Source of the DNA: Sacculina carcini
Lineage: Eukaryota; Arthropoda; Thecostraca; Sacculinidae
Length of the DNA stretch: 64,000 nucleotides
Reading direction: 5' to 3'
NCBI GenBank assembly: GCA_916048095.2
Contig: OU696573.1
Span: 5,946,918 to 6,010,917 of the forward strand
The notes below the pieces were generated by a model. That model had not been told where the DNA came from and searched no databases. It was given only the letters and a program-made list of their open reading frames with translations. Shown here piece by piece: positions 53,059 to 63,089 of the stretch (the first letter of the stretch is position 1; each line of letters starts with the position of its first letter). The position numbers and the translations under genes were made by a program.

Positions 53059-53262
53059 AGATTTTTTTTTAGTTCGGCATAGAGGGATAGGACAGGAGAC
53101 AGCTGCATTAATCCAAGGGGGGTACCAGCCCTTTTAGATTATCGCTCCCCTCTTGGTGTAGCAGTACAGGGAGGGAAGAAGCAGAGGGGTCCGCTTTTAG
53201 TCGCCTCTTACGACACGCAGCGGTTACGGCGGCAGTATTCTTATCCGCTGACCGCAGGGAAT
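53059..53262 (-). mobile_element. Poly(A) SINE (family B), copy 3, in the H4-H3 spacer
   Basis: Same family as 19774 and 51470 but more diverged. Flanked by ATGACCAA at 53051-53058 and 53263-53270. It splits the shared 5' region of the divergent H4 and H3 genes. Confidence 0.9.
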
Positions 53263-53557
53263 ATGACCAACGTTATATATTGTGTGGGCCAAGGGTTTAG
53301 TGGCGTATACCACGATTTCGACAAAATCACACCACCAATAGTAGTGGTGGACGGTGGTGTGCGTTTCCGCTACGACCAACACGCGATGGAAAATTTATCG
53401 CAAAATTTCGCTGGGCTTCGCTTTTTGCTTTTTCGCAAAATCCTTCTGGGTTGGTGCCTCTGCACAAAGATTTTATTTCATATTATCTGAATTAAAAATA
53501 ATAATAAAAATTCGCTGTATGGCGCGTGTGTGATTGGTGGATTGTTATTGTGACGTC
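53263..53557 (+). promoter_or_regulatory. H3 upstream region with CCAAT-type and CRE-type sites
   Basis: GATTGGTGG (inverted CCAAT) at about 53532-53540 and TGACGTCA at 53551-53558, the latter ending on the A of the start codon. An inverted repeat, CCACCAATAGTAGTGGTGG, lies near 53332. No clear TATA box. Confidence 0.45.
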
Positions 53558-53967
<410 letters not shown>

Positions 53968-53989
53968 GTGCATCCGAACGGAAAAAATA

Positions 53990-54005
53990 GGTCCTTTTAA
54001 GGACC
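53990..54005 (+). terminator. Histone 3' stem-loop of H3
   Basis: GGTCCTTTTAAGGACC, a perfect 6-bp stem with TTTA loop, 23 bases after the stop; the flank is ATAACAC. Confidence 0.92.
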
Positions 54006-54049
54006 ATAACACGTTGGGTAATTTGCGAATTTCACGCCGTGTCAACATC

Positions 54050-54310
54050 TGGTTTCTGCATTTGTTTCTCTCGTGTCTCGAATTTATATCCAAAAATTAA
54101 ATATAAAATATCTAAAAAAGACAAAATTTCAATCTACATTCAAAAATATATTTATACTCCATGCGTCTGATTTTCTTTACATTTTTCTTTATTTCTCAAC
54201 AACTAATTATCACACATATATATAAATAATACCATCATGCTGGGAATTCGGTGTTCTACACCACGGTATAAATTTTTATTTTCCAGAGTGTATTAAAAAA
54301 GTTACGGCGG
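54050..54310 (+). repeat. Penelope-tail repeat unit, plus strand, cut by the LTR element
   Basis: A diverged partial unit of the roughly 400-bp repeat family, ending GTATTAAAAAAGTTACGGCGG, which without the LTR element would continue into TGTGAAGTC at 58689. Compare GAAGTTACGGCGGTGTAAAG near 59072. Confidence 0.75.
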
Positions 54311-54587
54311 TGTGGCAGCGTGGCTGCGTTTGTTTGGCGCATTATCGTTGAGTACAGTGTATGTATGTGTTTATGTGTGTGTGTGTGTGTGCGGGTGTTG
54401 TGTGGTCAAGGTCGTGTAAAGGTCACGGTGTGTGCGTGTGCGTACGCTGCCTGGTCATTAGTTAGTACGCTGGACTTATGTGGTTGTGTGAGTGAGTGAG
54501 TCTGTGCGTAACCGTGGTTGTGATCAGGTGTGTCCGCCTGGGAGTGCATTGGCGTATTGTTATATTTTTTCTTCTGCCGTTGTTACA
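54311..54587 (+). repeat. 5' LTR of the young element
   Basis: 277 bases, TGTGGCAGCGTGGCTGCG to TTGTTACA, with a GT run in the middle. Border fixed by the target duplication on the outside and by the 3' LTR on the inside. Confidence 0.93.
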
Positions 54588-54599
54588 AGCTATTTCGGC
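54588..54599 (+). promoter_or_regulatory. Probable primer-binding site, complementary to the 5' end of tRNA-Phe
   Basis: AGCTATTTCGGC directly follows the LTR. Its reverse complement, GCCGAAATAGCT, equals the first 12 bases of the common animal tRNA-Phe, not its 3' end. The same 12 bases follow the LTR of piece A at 40804. A 5' tRNA fragment would have to be the primer. Confidence 0.5.
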
Positions 54600-54612
54600 T
54601 CTATTTTTTGTC

Positions 54613-55392
54613 ATGCAAGCTGCCGTCGGCCCCAAGTCCGAGGCGATGAGCGTTGCGGCTGCCGGCAGCCCACTGGCGAACCAATCGGCATTTGACGCAG
54701 GTCTAGTACCAGAATTTAACGGCGATGGTGACGTGGTTGAGTGGCTGACACGTGCCGAGATGTTGTGTCAGATGCGAGGAGTGTCTACTGTTGCCCTGCT
54801 GCCGCTGCGGCTCACAGGGGGGACTTTTGCAGTTTGGTCTGAGATGCCAGCCGATTGCCGCGGCAGCCTGGACGCAGTCAAGTCGCGTCTGTATGCTGCT
54901 TTTGCGCTAGACAGATTTGCGGCATACGACGCTTTTTCCGGGCGACGCATGCGCACTGGCGAATCAGTGGATGTTTTTCTGGCAGAGCTGCGTCGCCTGT
55001 CCACACTGTTTGGTGGGGTGCCAGAAGGCACGCTGACTTGCGCTTTTGTGTCCGGCCTTCCCGATAGCGTTCACCAAACTATTCGAGCTGGATCCAGAGC
55101 CGAAGACCTCGCTCTGGCGGACGTAGTCTGTCGTGCTCGCGCCGTTCTCAGCGACGAGCGCATGAACGCCGCTGCTGCAGTCGCTACTCCTGCTCTAGCA
55201 CGTCCGTGTGGTCGGCCTGCACATGCGCCGGTGCAGACAACAGGGGCTTTGCAGGACCGTCCTCGTGCTGGTGGTTCCCGGCCTCGACGTCGCTGCTGGA
55301 CTTGCGGTAGTACAAGACACATGGCATATGCTTGTCCGGGAAACGGCAGCGGAGGGGCCGCGTCAGCACCTGCATCCTCTCCGCGACATTGA
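54613..55392 (+). CDS. Gag of the young element
   Basis: About 259 residues from MQAAVGPKSEAMSVAAAG (an earlier in-frame ATG lies in the LTR and is less likely). The gag core contains VPEFNGDGDVVEWLTRAEML, MRTGESVDVFLAELRRLSTL and FVSGLPDSVHQTIRAGSRAE, then an Ala/Arg-rich linker and one CCHC knuckle (CWTCGSTRHMAYACPG). Related gags are at 5490-6192 and 60455-61156. It packages the RNA in the particle. Confidence 0.88.
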   Translation: MQAAVGPKSEAMSVAAAGSPLANQSAFDAGLVPEFNGDGDVVEWLTRAEMLCQMRGVSTVALLPLRLTGGTFAVWSEMPADCRGSLDAVKSRLYAAFALDRFAAYDAFSGRRMRTGESVDVFLAELRRLSTLFGGVPEGTLTCAFVSGLPDSVHQTIRAGSRAEDLALADVVCRARAVLSDERMNAAAAVATPALARPCGRPAHAPVQTTGALQDRPRAGGSRPRRRCWTCGSTRHMAYACPGNGSGGAASAPASSPRH

Positions 55393-58346
55393 ACGGTGCT
55401 TTGCCGATTGTGCAGTTAATCGTCGATGGGCGGCAGTGTCGTGTCCTGGTTGACACTGGCTGCACTGATAACATCGTACACGCTGCTTGCTGCGTCAGCT
55501 GGGAGAAACGGCCGGTGTCACTGGCCACTCTGGGAGAAACGCGGTTCTGTTGTGAAGGTGTAGGGCGAATACGGGTATTGTCGCCACAGGGACAGACGGT
55601 GGACTTGTCAGTTTTGGTGGTGTCACGTCCTCCTCTGGGCGTTGACGTGATTCTGGGCATGCCGGGCATTCAAGCGTTGGGCGGAATTGCGGTGCGATCC
55701 CCATCCGAGGTGCGGTTTTGTGGAGCTGCAGAGCGGGCGCCCAGTGACATTAGTGTGGACGCTCCTGATTATCAGGCCGTTTTTGACCCAAAATTGCGTC
55801 GGTGGCATGTGAAGTGGAAGTGGGCACGCGCAGATGGGCCTGGTTGTCTGCAGAACCGCACTGTGCAATACCACGTGCCCAAGTCTGCGCGGTCAGAGTA
55901 CGATGCTGAATTATCGTCCTGGATACAGAAGGGCTGGTTGGTGCCGCATGATACAGCCCAACATGGGGAGGCGCGTGGTCTGGTGCCATTGATGGTCGCT
56001 CGACAGAGGGGCCGTGATCGAGTACGCCCTGTAATGGACTTTCGCGAGCTCAATGGTCATGTAAGCACGCACACCGCCGACTCAGAGGTTTGTGCCGAAC
56101 AGCTGCGTAAGTGGCGCCGTCACGGTGCCAATACAGCTGTTGTAGACCTGCGCCGGGCATACCTGCAACTGCACGTTGACCCCAAGTTGTGGGCTTACCA
56201 GACGGTGGTAGTGCGTGGACGCCGGTACTGCCTGACACGACTGGGTCTAGGACTGTGTGTGGCGCCCGCCATAATGCAGTCCGTGGTGCGCGCTGTACTG
56301 GCGCAAAATCCTACCATGGAGAAGGCCGTACTTCCCTTCGTAGACGATTTGCTCGTAAATGAAGACCTTGTGTCAGCTGAGCAGGTGATAGCACACTTTC
56401 AGGCATTCGGACTTGAGTCCAAGCAGCCCGAGCGGGTGTCCGCTGAATCTGGGGCTCGAATGCTCGGCCTGCGTGTGCGCTACGTGGACCACGAACTGGC
56501 ATGGCATCGGGACCAGCCGGTTGACGCGCCGCCCGCACAGCTCACACGCAGGTCGCTGTTCGCGTGGTGTGGACGTGCAGTGGCGCATGTGCCTGTGTGT
56601 GGCTGGCTGCGCCCCGCAACCGCTTGGCTCAAGCGGCGTGTCAACGCACTCACATCGGGCTGGGACGACGTCACAGAAGACCCCAAGCTGCGGCATCAGC
56701 TTTCGCAAGTAGTTGAGCGTGTGGCGCGCAGTGATCCGGCTCGAGGCCCCTGGTCGGTTAGTGGTGACCACGCCATCGTGTGGTGCGACGCCAGCTCTCT
56801 GGCCTCCGGTGTAGCCGTGGAGGTGCCTGGCCGCGGTGTAATCGAAGATGCCAGTTGGCTGCGCAAGGAAACTGACTGCGGCCATATAAACATGGCGGAA
56901 CTGGACGCTGCCATTCGCGGGCTCAACCTCGCTATTTCGTGGCAGATGCGCCGCATTGACTTGCGTACGGACTCGGCCACTGTGCATCGCTGGTTGAGTG
57001 ACGCGGTGAGCGGCCGTGCGAGGCTGCGCACCAAGGCAAGTAACGAGATGTTGATCCGTCGGCGTGTAGATGTGGTCCGTCAGCTGGTGAATGAGTTTGA
57101 TCTTCAGTTGGATGTAACTTTGGTGCGCACCGCTGCAAACAAAGCCGACGCACTGACCAGAAGGCCGCGTGAGTGGGTGACTGAGGCCACAACCGAACCG
57201 GAACATCGTGTGGTTGCGGTGGCTACTAGCTGGTCCAGGCAGCAGTTAGATGACGTGCACATCCAAGCCGGTCATCCAGGAGTACGGCGTACGCTCCATT
57301 TTGCCAAGCGTGAGATTTCTCCGCGCGTTACTCGGGCTGAGGTTCAGGCAGTAGTCGGCAGTTGCAATGTGTGCCGATCAATGGATCCCGCACCAACAAA
57401 GTGGCGGCACGGTGAACTTAGCGTGTCAGAAACCTGGTTCCGTCTTGCGATCGACATTACGCACTACGGGCGACACGATTTTTTGTCGGTGGTTGATTGC
57501 GGTCCGTCGCGCTTCTGTGTGTGGCGTCCGCTCCGCAGACCGGATGCCGCGGCCACTGTTGAGCAGTTGCAGCAGGTGTTTTTTGAGCGTGGTGGGTGTG
57601 CTGAACTGTTATGTGACAACGACACTGTCTTCCGCAGTCGTCATTTTGCCGCTTTCGCAGCCAGCTGGGGCGTCACTCTTCGGTTTCGCGCTGCTCATGC
57701 ACCGAGCGGCAATGCCATCGTGGAGCGGAACCACCGAACCATTAAAGTGCTGGCGGCTAGGAAGCAGTGCTCTATTACCGAGGCTGTACATTTATACAAC
57801 ATTACACCCCGCGAGTCGGCACTCGCGCCTGCTGCTGGCGTCTATACCTATCCGGTACGTGATTGCGTGCGTGTGGCACAAGCAACATCAGAGAGCAAGC
57901 TTCCAAGTGCAACACAGCAGGCCATTCATGATCCGCAGAGAAGCGCTGCACCACCGTATCTCGCCGGCGATAAAGTGTGGGTGCGGCAGCGTGGCACACG
58001 TTGCACTGACCTGTCGCGTGCTGGCGACGTCACCAGTATTGTTTCCGACCAAGTGGTCAATGTGGACGGTGTACCCCGCCACGTGCGTGACTTGCGGCCA
58101 CGACACAATGCCGGCGAGCCCGACGACCCTGATCTTAATCGCGATAGAGCCGAAGACGAGGACGTAGCCCTGCGGGTGTCTCCGTGCCCACCTGTTGATG
58201 TGGCCGAAGCGTCGACGGGCTTGGACGACATTGATGGACCGCCTGTCCAAGCTCCTGCTGGCGAGTTTGGCCTGCCTTGTGTTCGTCGCAGTGAGCGTGC
58301 TCGCCGCCCGCCGGGGCGATATCGCGACTGCTTCATGTGTACGTGA
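55332..58346 (+). CDS. Pol polyprotein of the young element
   Basis: 1004 residues. Protease (RVLVDTGCTDNIVHA, about residue 37), RT (TAVVDLRRAYLQLHVD motif A near residue 275, CLTRLGLGLCVAPAIMQSVV, AVLPFVDDLLVNEDLV motif C), RNase H (AIVWCDASSLASGVAVEVPG, NMAELDAAIRGLNLAI, LRTDSATVHRWLSD, TAANKADALTRRP), integrase zinc region (HIQAGHPGVRRTLHFAK, CNVCRSM), integrase core (LAIDITHYGRHDFLSVVDCG, ELLCDNDTVFRS, IVERNHRTIKVLAARK), and a C-terminal domain (GDKVWVRQRGTRCTDLSRAG, GVPRHVRDLRPRH). Gypsy-type order; clade not assigned. Confidence 0.9.
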   Translation: MSGKRQRRGRVSTCILSATLNGALPIVQLIVDGRQCRVLVDTGCTDNIVHAACCVSWEKRPVSLATLGETRFCCEGVGRIRVLSPQGQTVDLSVLVVSRPPLGVDVILGMPGIQALGGIAVRSPSEVRFCGAAERAPSDISVDAPDYQAVFDPKLRRWHVKWKWARADGPGCLQNRTVQYHVPKSARSEYDAELSSWIQKGWLVPHDTAQHGEARGLVPLMVARQRGRDRVRPVMDFRELNGHVSTHTADSEVCAEQLRKWRRHGANTAVVDLRRAYLQLHVDPKLWAYQTVVVRGRRYCLTRLGLGLCVAPAIMQSVVRAVLAQNPTMEKAVLPFVDDLLVNEDLVSAEQVIAHFQAFGLESKQPERVSAESGARMLGLRVRYVDHELAWHRDQPVDAPPAQLTRRSLFAWCGRAVAHVPVCGWLRPATAWLKRRVNALTSGWDDVTEDPKLRHQLSQVVERVARSDPARGPWSVSGDHAIVWCDASSLASGVAVEVPGRGVIEDASWLRKETDCGHINMAELDAAIRGLNLAISWQMRRIDLRTDSATVHRWLSDAVSGRARLRTKASNEMLIRRRVDVVRQLVNEFDLQLDVTLVRTAANKADALTRRPREWVTEATTEPEHRVVAVATSWSRQQLDDVHIQAGHPGVRRTLHFAKREISPRVTRAEVQAVVGSCNVCRSMDPAPTKWRHGELSVSETWFRLAIDITHYGRHDFLSVVDCGPSRFCVWRPLRRPDAAATVEQLQQVFFERGGCAELLCDNDTVFRSRHFAAFAASWGVTLRFRAAHAPSGNAIVERNHRTIKVLAARKQCSITEAVHLYNITPRESALAPAAGVYTYPVRDCVRVAQATSESKLPSATQQAIHDPQRSAAPPYLAGDKVWVRQRGTRCTDLSRAGDVTSIVSDQVVNVDGVPRHVRDLRPRHNAGEPDDPDLNRDRAEDEDVALRVSPCPPVDVAEASTGLDDIDGPPVQAPAGEFGLPCVRRSERARRPPGRYRDCFMCT

Positions 58347-58410
58347 ATGTGTTGTATGTAAGCTAGTTGTGCATTATGGTGGTTTGTGTGATATTTATAT
58401 CATGGGGAGG

Positions 58411-58683
58411 TGTGGCAGCGTGGCTGCGTTTGTTTGGCGCATTATCGTTGAGTACAGTGTATGTATGTGTGTATGTGTGTGTGTGTGCGGGTGTTGTGTG
58501 GTCAAGGTCGTGTAAAGGTCACGGTGTGTGCGTGTGCGTACGCTGCCTGGTCATTAGTTAGTACGCTGGACTTATGTGGTTGTGTGAGTGAGTGAGTCTG
58601 TGCGTAACCGTGGTTGTGATCAGGTGTGTCCGCCTGGGAGTGCATTGGCGTATTGTTATATTTTTTCTTCTGCCGTTGTTACA
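58411..58683 (+). repeat. 3' LTR of the young element
   Basis: 273 bases, matching the 5' LTR; preceded directly by GGGGAGG. Confidence 0.93.
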
Positions 58684-58688
58684 GGCGG

Positions 58689-59200
58689 TGTGAAGTCAAA
58701 ATGACAAAGTCAAAAAGGCAAAATTAGCACTGAATAACGCGAATATTTTGGTCAATATTCCGCTATCTATTCCTCATAAATCAGCAACGTTAAAGCTATA
58801 AAAAATATACTATTGTGTAGAAACTTTTGTGTTTTACAAGAAAAAATATATCTCATACCCACAAATGATACAAAAAACGTGTAAAATTGTCAAAATTCTC
58901 AAATACATCCAAAATTGCACTTGAACACCGGGCGACTAAATTTTATTCATTTTTCTACCCATTTCTCAGTAACTATTTGTCACACGTTAAAGTAAAATAT
59001 ACCATCGTACTGGAAATTTTGTTTTTCTACAATGTGGTATAATTTTTTATTTTCCATAGTGTATCTGAAAGAAGTTACGGCGGTGTAAAGTCAAAAGGAC
59101 ATATTATCAATTTGGCAGCTATTATGCGCACTTGCGATTACACAGGAATATACACCGATTAAATTTCACTGAAGCCCAATCACATTTAAGAATGCATCAT
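58689..59200 (+). repeat. Penelope-like element end plus tail repeat, plus strand
   Basis: The start carries the last codons of a Penelope-like gene (REYFGQYSAIYSS and stop at about 58738-58778), then the same tail sequence as 37690-39060 in inverted orientation: CATACCCACAAATGATACAA, TGAACACCGGGCGACTAAA, GAAGTTACGGCGGTGTAAAG, CACTTGCGATTACACAGGAA. Only the extreme 3' end of the gene is present. Confidence 0.85.
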
Positions 59201-59289
59201 ATTAGCTCCAAGCATGGAGGGTGTGGTTTTATTGCGTACAGTTTAATTAATGTTACACTATACTGAATAGAAAGTCTTTATTGTCCGCA

Positions 59290-60110
59290 ATATTTACACA
59301 TTAATAGTTCCGCACGACGGGCGGGTAAAATGCTACTGGGAACAAAGTAAACTAATGAATTTTACTGTGTAATTTAATTGGTTTAATTTCAAGTTGCATA
59401 CGCTTAAGTTGCATAAGGATACGGGTTGTAATATCATGCAATGTCAACTATATGCATATGCTGTTTTAGCGGATGCATTAATCTGGAATTATAGAGATGA
59501 CATAAAGTTTCATTGTTTTGATAGTGTTACACTTCTGAATTACTACACACGAAGGACGGGTGTGAATTTGAGTAGAATTGAGGGAAAAAACATCGTCAAT
59601 AATTAAAACAAAAATTTACAAATTTATATTTTTCTATTGGATAAGCTTTTTGCTTTTTGATTCATTATATCTTATTAATAGTTCTGCACTACGGGCGGGT
59701 TTAAATACGAGGCTGTTCAAGGGAAAATATTTTGCCACATCTAAAATAAAAACATCGTATTTAGACTTTTCTATTGATTAAGACTTTTTATGGGTTTACT
59801 TTTTCTTTTTTAATTTCTAATCGTTTTTTATTAATTCAATATTCATTATACTATATATATTGTTCTGCACAACGGGCGGGTTTTAATGCTAGATGTCGAT
59901 GTAAAGTTATAAATATATTTTGAAAACATTATGTTAAATAATTTAGTCATTTTTCATTGTTTTGTGTCTGAGTTCTGAATTATTCCGCACGACGGGCAAG
60001 TTTAAATATGATGCGGTTTAGGCAAACTATTTTGTAAATAAAATGTAAAAATATAGAAATTTACACTTTTTATGGGTTTACTCTTTTCTTTATTAATTCA
60101 TATTTATTTT
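59290..60110 (+). repeat. CCGCACGACGGGCGGG motif array, plus strand
   Basis: The motif seen at 34.2-37.6 kb recurs in reverse complement at about 59306, 59548 (worn), 59686, 59868 and 59985, with similar spacers (TTTTAATGCTAGA, CTTTTTATGGGTTTACTTTT). It is in the same relation to the Penelope tail as in the other copy. No gene. Confidence 0.85.
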
Positions 60111-60454
60111 CTCGTATAAATCGATGTGTATTTGTGTGCGTACGTGGGAGTGTGATTTTGTGTACGTTTTTGTATGCGCGCGCGGAGGTAGCTGCGTTGC
60201 ATAAGCGCGAGCTATGAGTGCATGCATGCGCGGGTGGTATCCGCCCGGAGTCAACGGTCGCTCGTGCATGTTGGGCAGTGCGTTACTGGTGAAGTGAGAG
60301 TGTTGCGCTTGTGCAGTGGCTTAGAGTGTTGTTAGGTGGAGAGAGTAGTATTTAGTGCATTGTGCTGCGGTGTGATCGTGTGGAATTGTGCTTTCTTGTT
60401 CTTTTATATTTTTCGTGCTTACATTCAAATACAAGCTAAACGGCCTTTCGAAAA

Positions 60455-61156
60455 ATGGAGTCTTTATGTGGTTTCGACGCTCGCGTGATACCAGAATTTG
60501 ATGTTCAGAGTGACATTGTGGAATGGTGGACTCGCACGGAGATGATGTGTCAGCTCAAAGGCGTCGATGTGATAAGCGTAGTGCCACTACTTCTCTCAAA
60601 AGGTGCGTTTGTTGTGTGGTCCCAACTGCCGGATGAACTTCGCCGTTGCGCGAAAGGGACTCGCAGCGCTTTGTTCTCGGCGTTTGGAGTGGACAGATTC
60701 CGTACATACGCCCTGTTCACCAGTCGTCGTCTGCAAGAAGGTGAGTCGCCTGACGTATATTTGGCAGACTTGAAAAAGCTTGCAGTTTCATTCGGTGGCG
60801 TATCCGATAATCTGCTGATATGTGCATTTGTAAATGGCCTACCCGAGCACGTGGCGACCAGTATTCGTGCAAGCACAGTGTCAGAGTCTCTGTCGTTGAG
60901 TGATATTACGAGCAGAACTCGCATGGTGTTGCAAACGACAAAAAGCCCGCCAAACTGTCTTGCCGCCAATGCCGGGTCGCTTTCACCCCGAAAATGCTAC
61001 ATTTGCAATCAGACTGGTCATTTGAGTAGAGATTGCCCCAAAAGGAAATATCGGATGCGATGTTACAAGTGTTCCAAGTTGGGTCACATGGCGAAGGACT
61101 GTCAGGGAAACGAGGAAGGAGAGGGCTCGTCAGCGCCAGCACCCTCTCCTCAGTGA
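60455..61156 (+). CDS. Gag of the 60-kb LTR element
   Basis: 233 residues: MESLCGFDARVIPEFDVQSD, EWWTRTEMMCQLKGVDVISV, QEGESPDVYLADLKKLAVSF, FVNGLPEHVATSIRA, then two CCHC knuckles (CYICNQTGHLSRDCPK and CYKCSKLGHMAKDCQG) and a short Ser/Pro tail. It has two knuckles where the 54-kb element has one. Open from end to end. Confidence 0.85.
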   Translation: MESLCGFDARVIPEFDVQSDIVEWWTRTEMMCQLKGVDVISVVPLLLSKGAFVVWSQLPDELRRCAKGTRSALFSAFGVDRFRTYALFTSRRLQEGESPDVYLADLKKLAVSFGGVSDNLLICAFVNGLPEHVATSIRASTVSESLSLSDITSRTRMVLQTTKSPPNCLAANAGSLSPRKCYICNQTGHLSRDCPKRKYRMRCYKCSKLGHMAKDCQGNEEGEGSSAPAPSPQ

Positions 61157-63085
61157 GCAATGAGGCGCTTCCTTCAGTCACTGTGTTTATTGATCAACGT
61201 GAGTCTTGTGTGCTTGTTGATACCGGTCGTTCTCGCTGTATTGTGTGGAGTGGAGTTTGTAGAAAATGCACACCAGTAACGACTTATGTGAATACTCTGG
61301 GTGGCATGAACTTTGACTGTTCGGGTGTTGGTGAATGTTGTGTGAGTGTCGAGAAACAGTCAGTTGTTGGAAAAGCCCTAGTTGTGCAGCACAAGCCGAT
61401 GGGATATGATGCGATTCTGGGAATTAACGCCATATCAGCGCTGGGGGGTGTTTGCGTACGTGCTGACGGTGGGGTGCATTTCCAAGTGAGTGCCAAGGCT
61501 GCATACTGTGCTGCGGCTGGTGATATTGTTGAGTAAAAACCTGGACATGAGGCACGGTTCGATGCTTCTAAAAACATGTGGACTTGCAAGTGGAAGTAGC
61601 TTGACGACCACGAGCCGCAGCGTTTGACAAACGAAACTGCACAATATCATGTGAGGCAACACACCAAGGAGGCATTCGACAGAGAGATCAATGAGTGGAT
61701 CAGCAACAAATGGTTGATTCCCCATGATGAGAGTGTACATGGGCCTGCCCGCTGTTTGATTCCACTGATGGCAGTAATCCAAAAGAACAAAAACAAAGTG
61801 AGACCGGTCCTCGATTTCCTGAATTAAATAAACACATTGACACTCGTTCTGCAGATGCTGACGTATGCAATGAGAAGCTGAGGGAATGGCGGATGAAGGG
61901 AGACAATTTGTTTATCATGGACCTCAAGAAAGCCTACCTGCAGATATCAGTTGACAGTTTATTGTGGCCTTTCCCGACGGTGAAGTTCAATGGTGTGCTG
62001 TACTGCTTGACCAGGCTTGGATTCGGGTTGAGTGAGGCGACCATGATCATACATACGGTGGTCGACTCGGTGATGGAACATGACGACCAGATAAGACGTG
62101 GGACATCGGCATATGTTGACGATATTCTCATTGACGGGAACATTGTGTCACCCGAAGCAGTGAAGGAGCACTTTGCCAAGTACAGCCTTGAATCGAAAGA
62201 GATTCAAAAGCTCTCTGACGGAACCCGAGTGCTCGGCGTACACGTGTTCTCGTCAGAGTCTGGCAAGTTGATGTGGAAAAGGGACAATGCCGTGGGTGAG
62301 TGTCCGGAACAGCTCACGAGACGAGTCGTGTTTTCTTTGTGCAGTACTTTGGTGTCGCATTATCCTGTCGGTGGCTGGCTGCGAGTTGCCGCTTCGTACA
62401 TCAAGCGACTTGCATCCGAAGCGACAAACAGCTGGGACGAACCGATTTGTGACTCAGCAATCAATAGTCATGTGAACGAAGTGATGTCGAGACTACAGCA
62501 TAGCGATCCCGTGAGAGGCGTGTGGAAGATCGATGGTGATTCGGCGAATGTATGGGTAGACGCCAGCAACATTACCATTGGTGCGTTGGTTGAGGTAAAT
62601 GGCGAGACAGTGGAGGATGCTTGCTGGTTGAGAAGGGACAGCCACCTCATGAACCTCAGTGAGCTAGAGGCCGTGATAAAGGGGCTTGGACTGGCGATCA
62701 AGCAAAAATTTCGAAAAATTATGCTGTTTACAGATTCATCCACGGTGCATGTATGGCTCAGGGGACTCCTAACGGCAAAGGAGCGTGTCAGGACCACTGC
62801 CTGTAGTGAGTTGCTGATCAGGCGCCGACTAGAGATCATCGGTGGATTGTTGGACGAGTACAACTTGACTGTTGAAGTAATGAAGGCAGCGCGGAGACCG
62901 GTGTGATGCTGTCGGTCGCAGGGGTACCGTCACAAGTGTCGTGTCAGGCCTTGCTGTCGCCGTCGATGGCATAAACAGGCACGTGGGTGATGTCAGACCA
63001 CGGGCGGAGACGGAGAACGGTGGCGGCACGAACGGATTGGACGAGGCGAGCGGTGACGTGGCGGAGGATGTGTTTCCGGGGTTTG
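61150..63085 (+). pseudogene. Pol region of the 60-kb LTR element
   Basis: Parts in order: protease (SCVLVDTGRSRCIVWS), linker (ETAQYHVRQHTKEAFDREIN), RT (NLFIMDLKKAYLQISVDSLL, TRLGFGLSEATMIIHTVV, SAYVDDILIDGNIVSPEAV), RNase H (SANVWVDASNITIGALVEVN, NLSELEAVIKGLGLAIKQKF, LFTDSSTVHVWLRG) and a C-terminal stretch. A few breaks. The RT-RNase H part (61893-62906) is one long open frame. Confidence 0.8.
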
Positions 63086-63089
63086 CTGG

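Larger units (their letters stand above)
54311..58683 (+). mobile_element. Young, whole-looking LTR retrotransposon (gypsy-type order)
   Basis: 4.37 kb with LTRs that differ by eye only in the length of a GT run and about one base, flanked by GGCGG at 54306-54310 and 58684-58688. It has a primer-site region, gag, pol with protease, RT, RNase H and integrase, and a GGGGAGG purine tract before the 3' LTR. Both frames are open end to end; it looks whole. Gag and pol overlap in different frames (pol in the -1 frame), as in families using -1 frameshifting. It inserted into a Penelope-tail repeat. Confidence 0.93.
60120..63085 (+). mobile_element. LTR element related to the young one, 3'-truncated
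   Basis: A probable 5' LTR (about 60124 TGTGTATTTG to 60434 AAATACA) is followed by AGCTAAACGGCC, an open gag, and a pol with protease, RT and RNase H, ending with the pol C-terminal domain (INRHVGDVRPRAETENGG). No 3' LTR; it abuts a minus-strand LINE. Broken in a few places. Protein resemblance to 54.3-58.7 kb is clear, but it is a different family. Confidence 0.8.

Noticed and set aside
55495-58336. Minus-strand proteins opposite the young element's pol
   Set aside because: GC-rich shadow frames of a clearly conserved plus-strand polyprotein.
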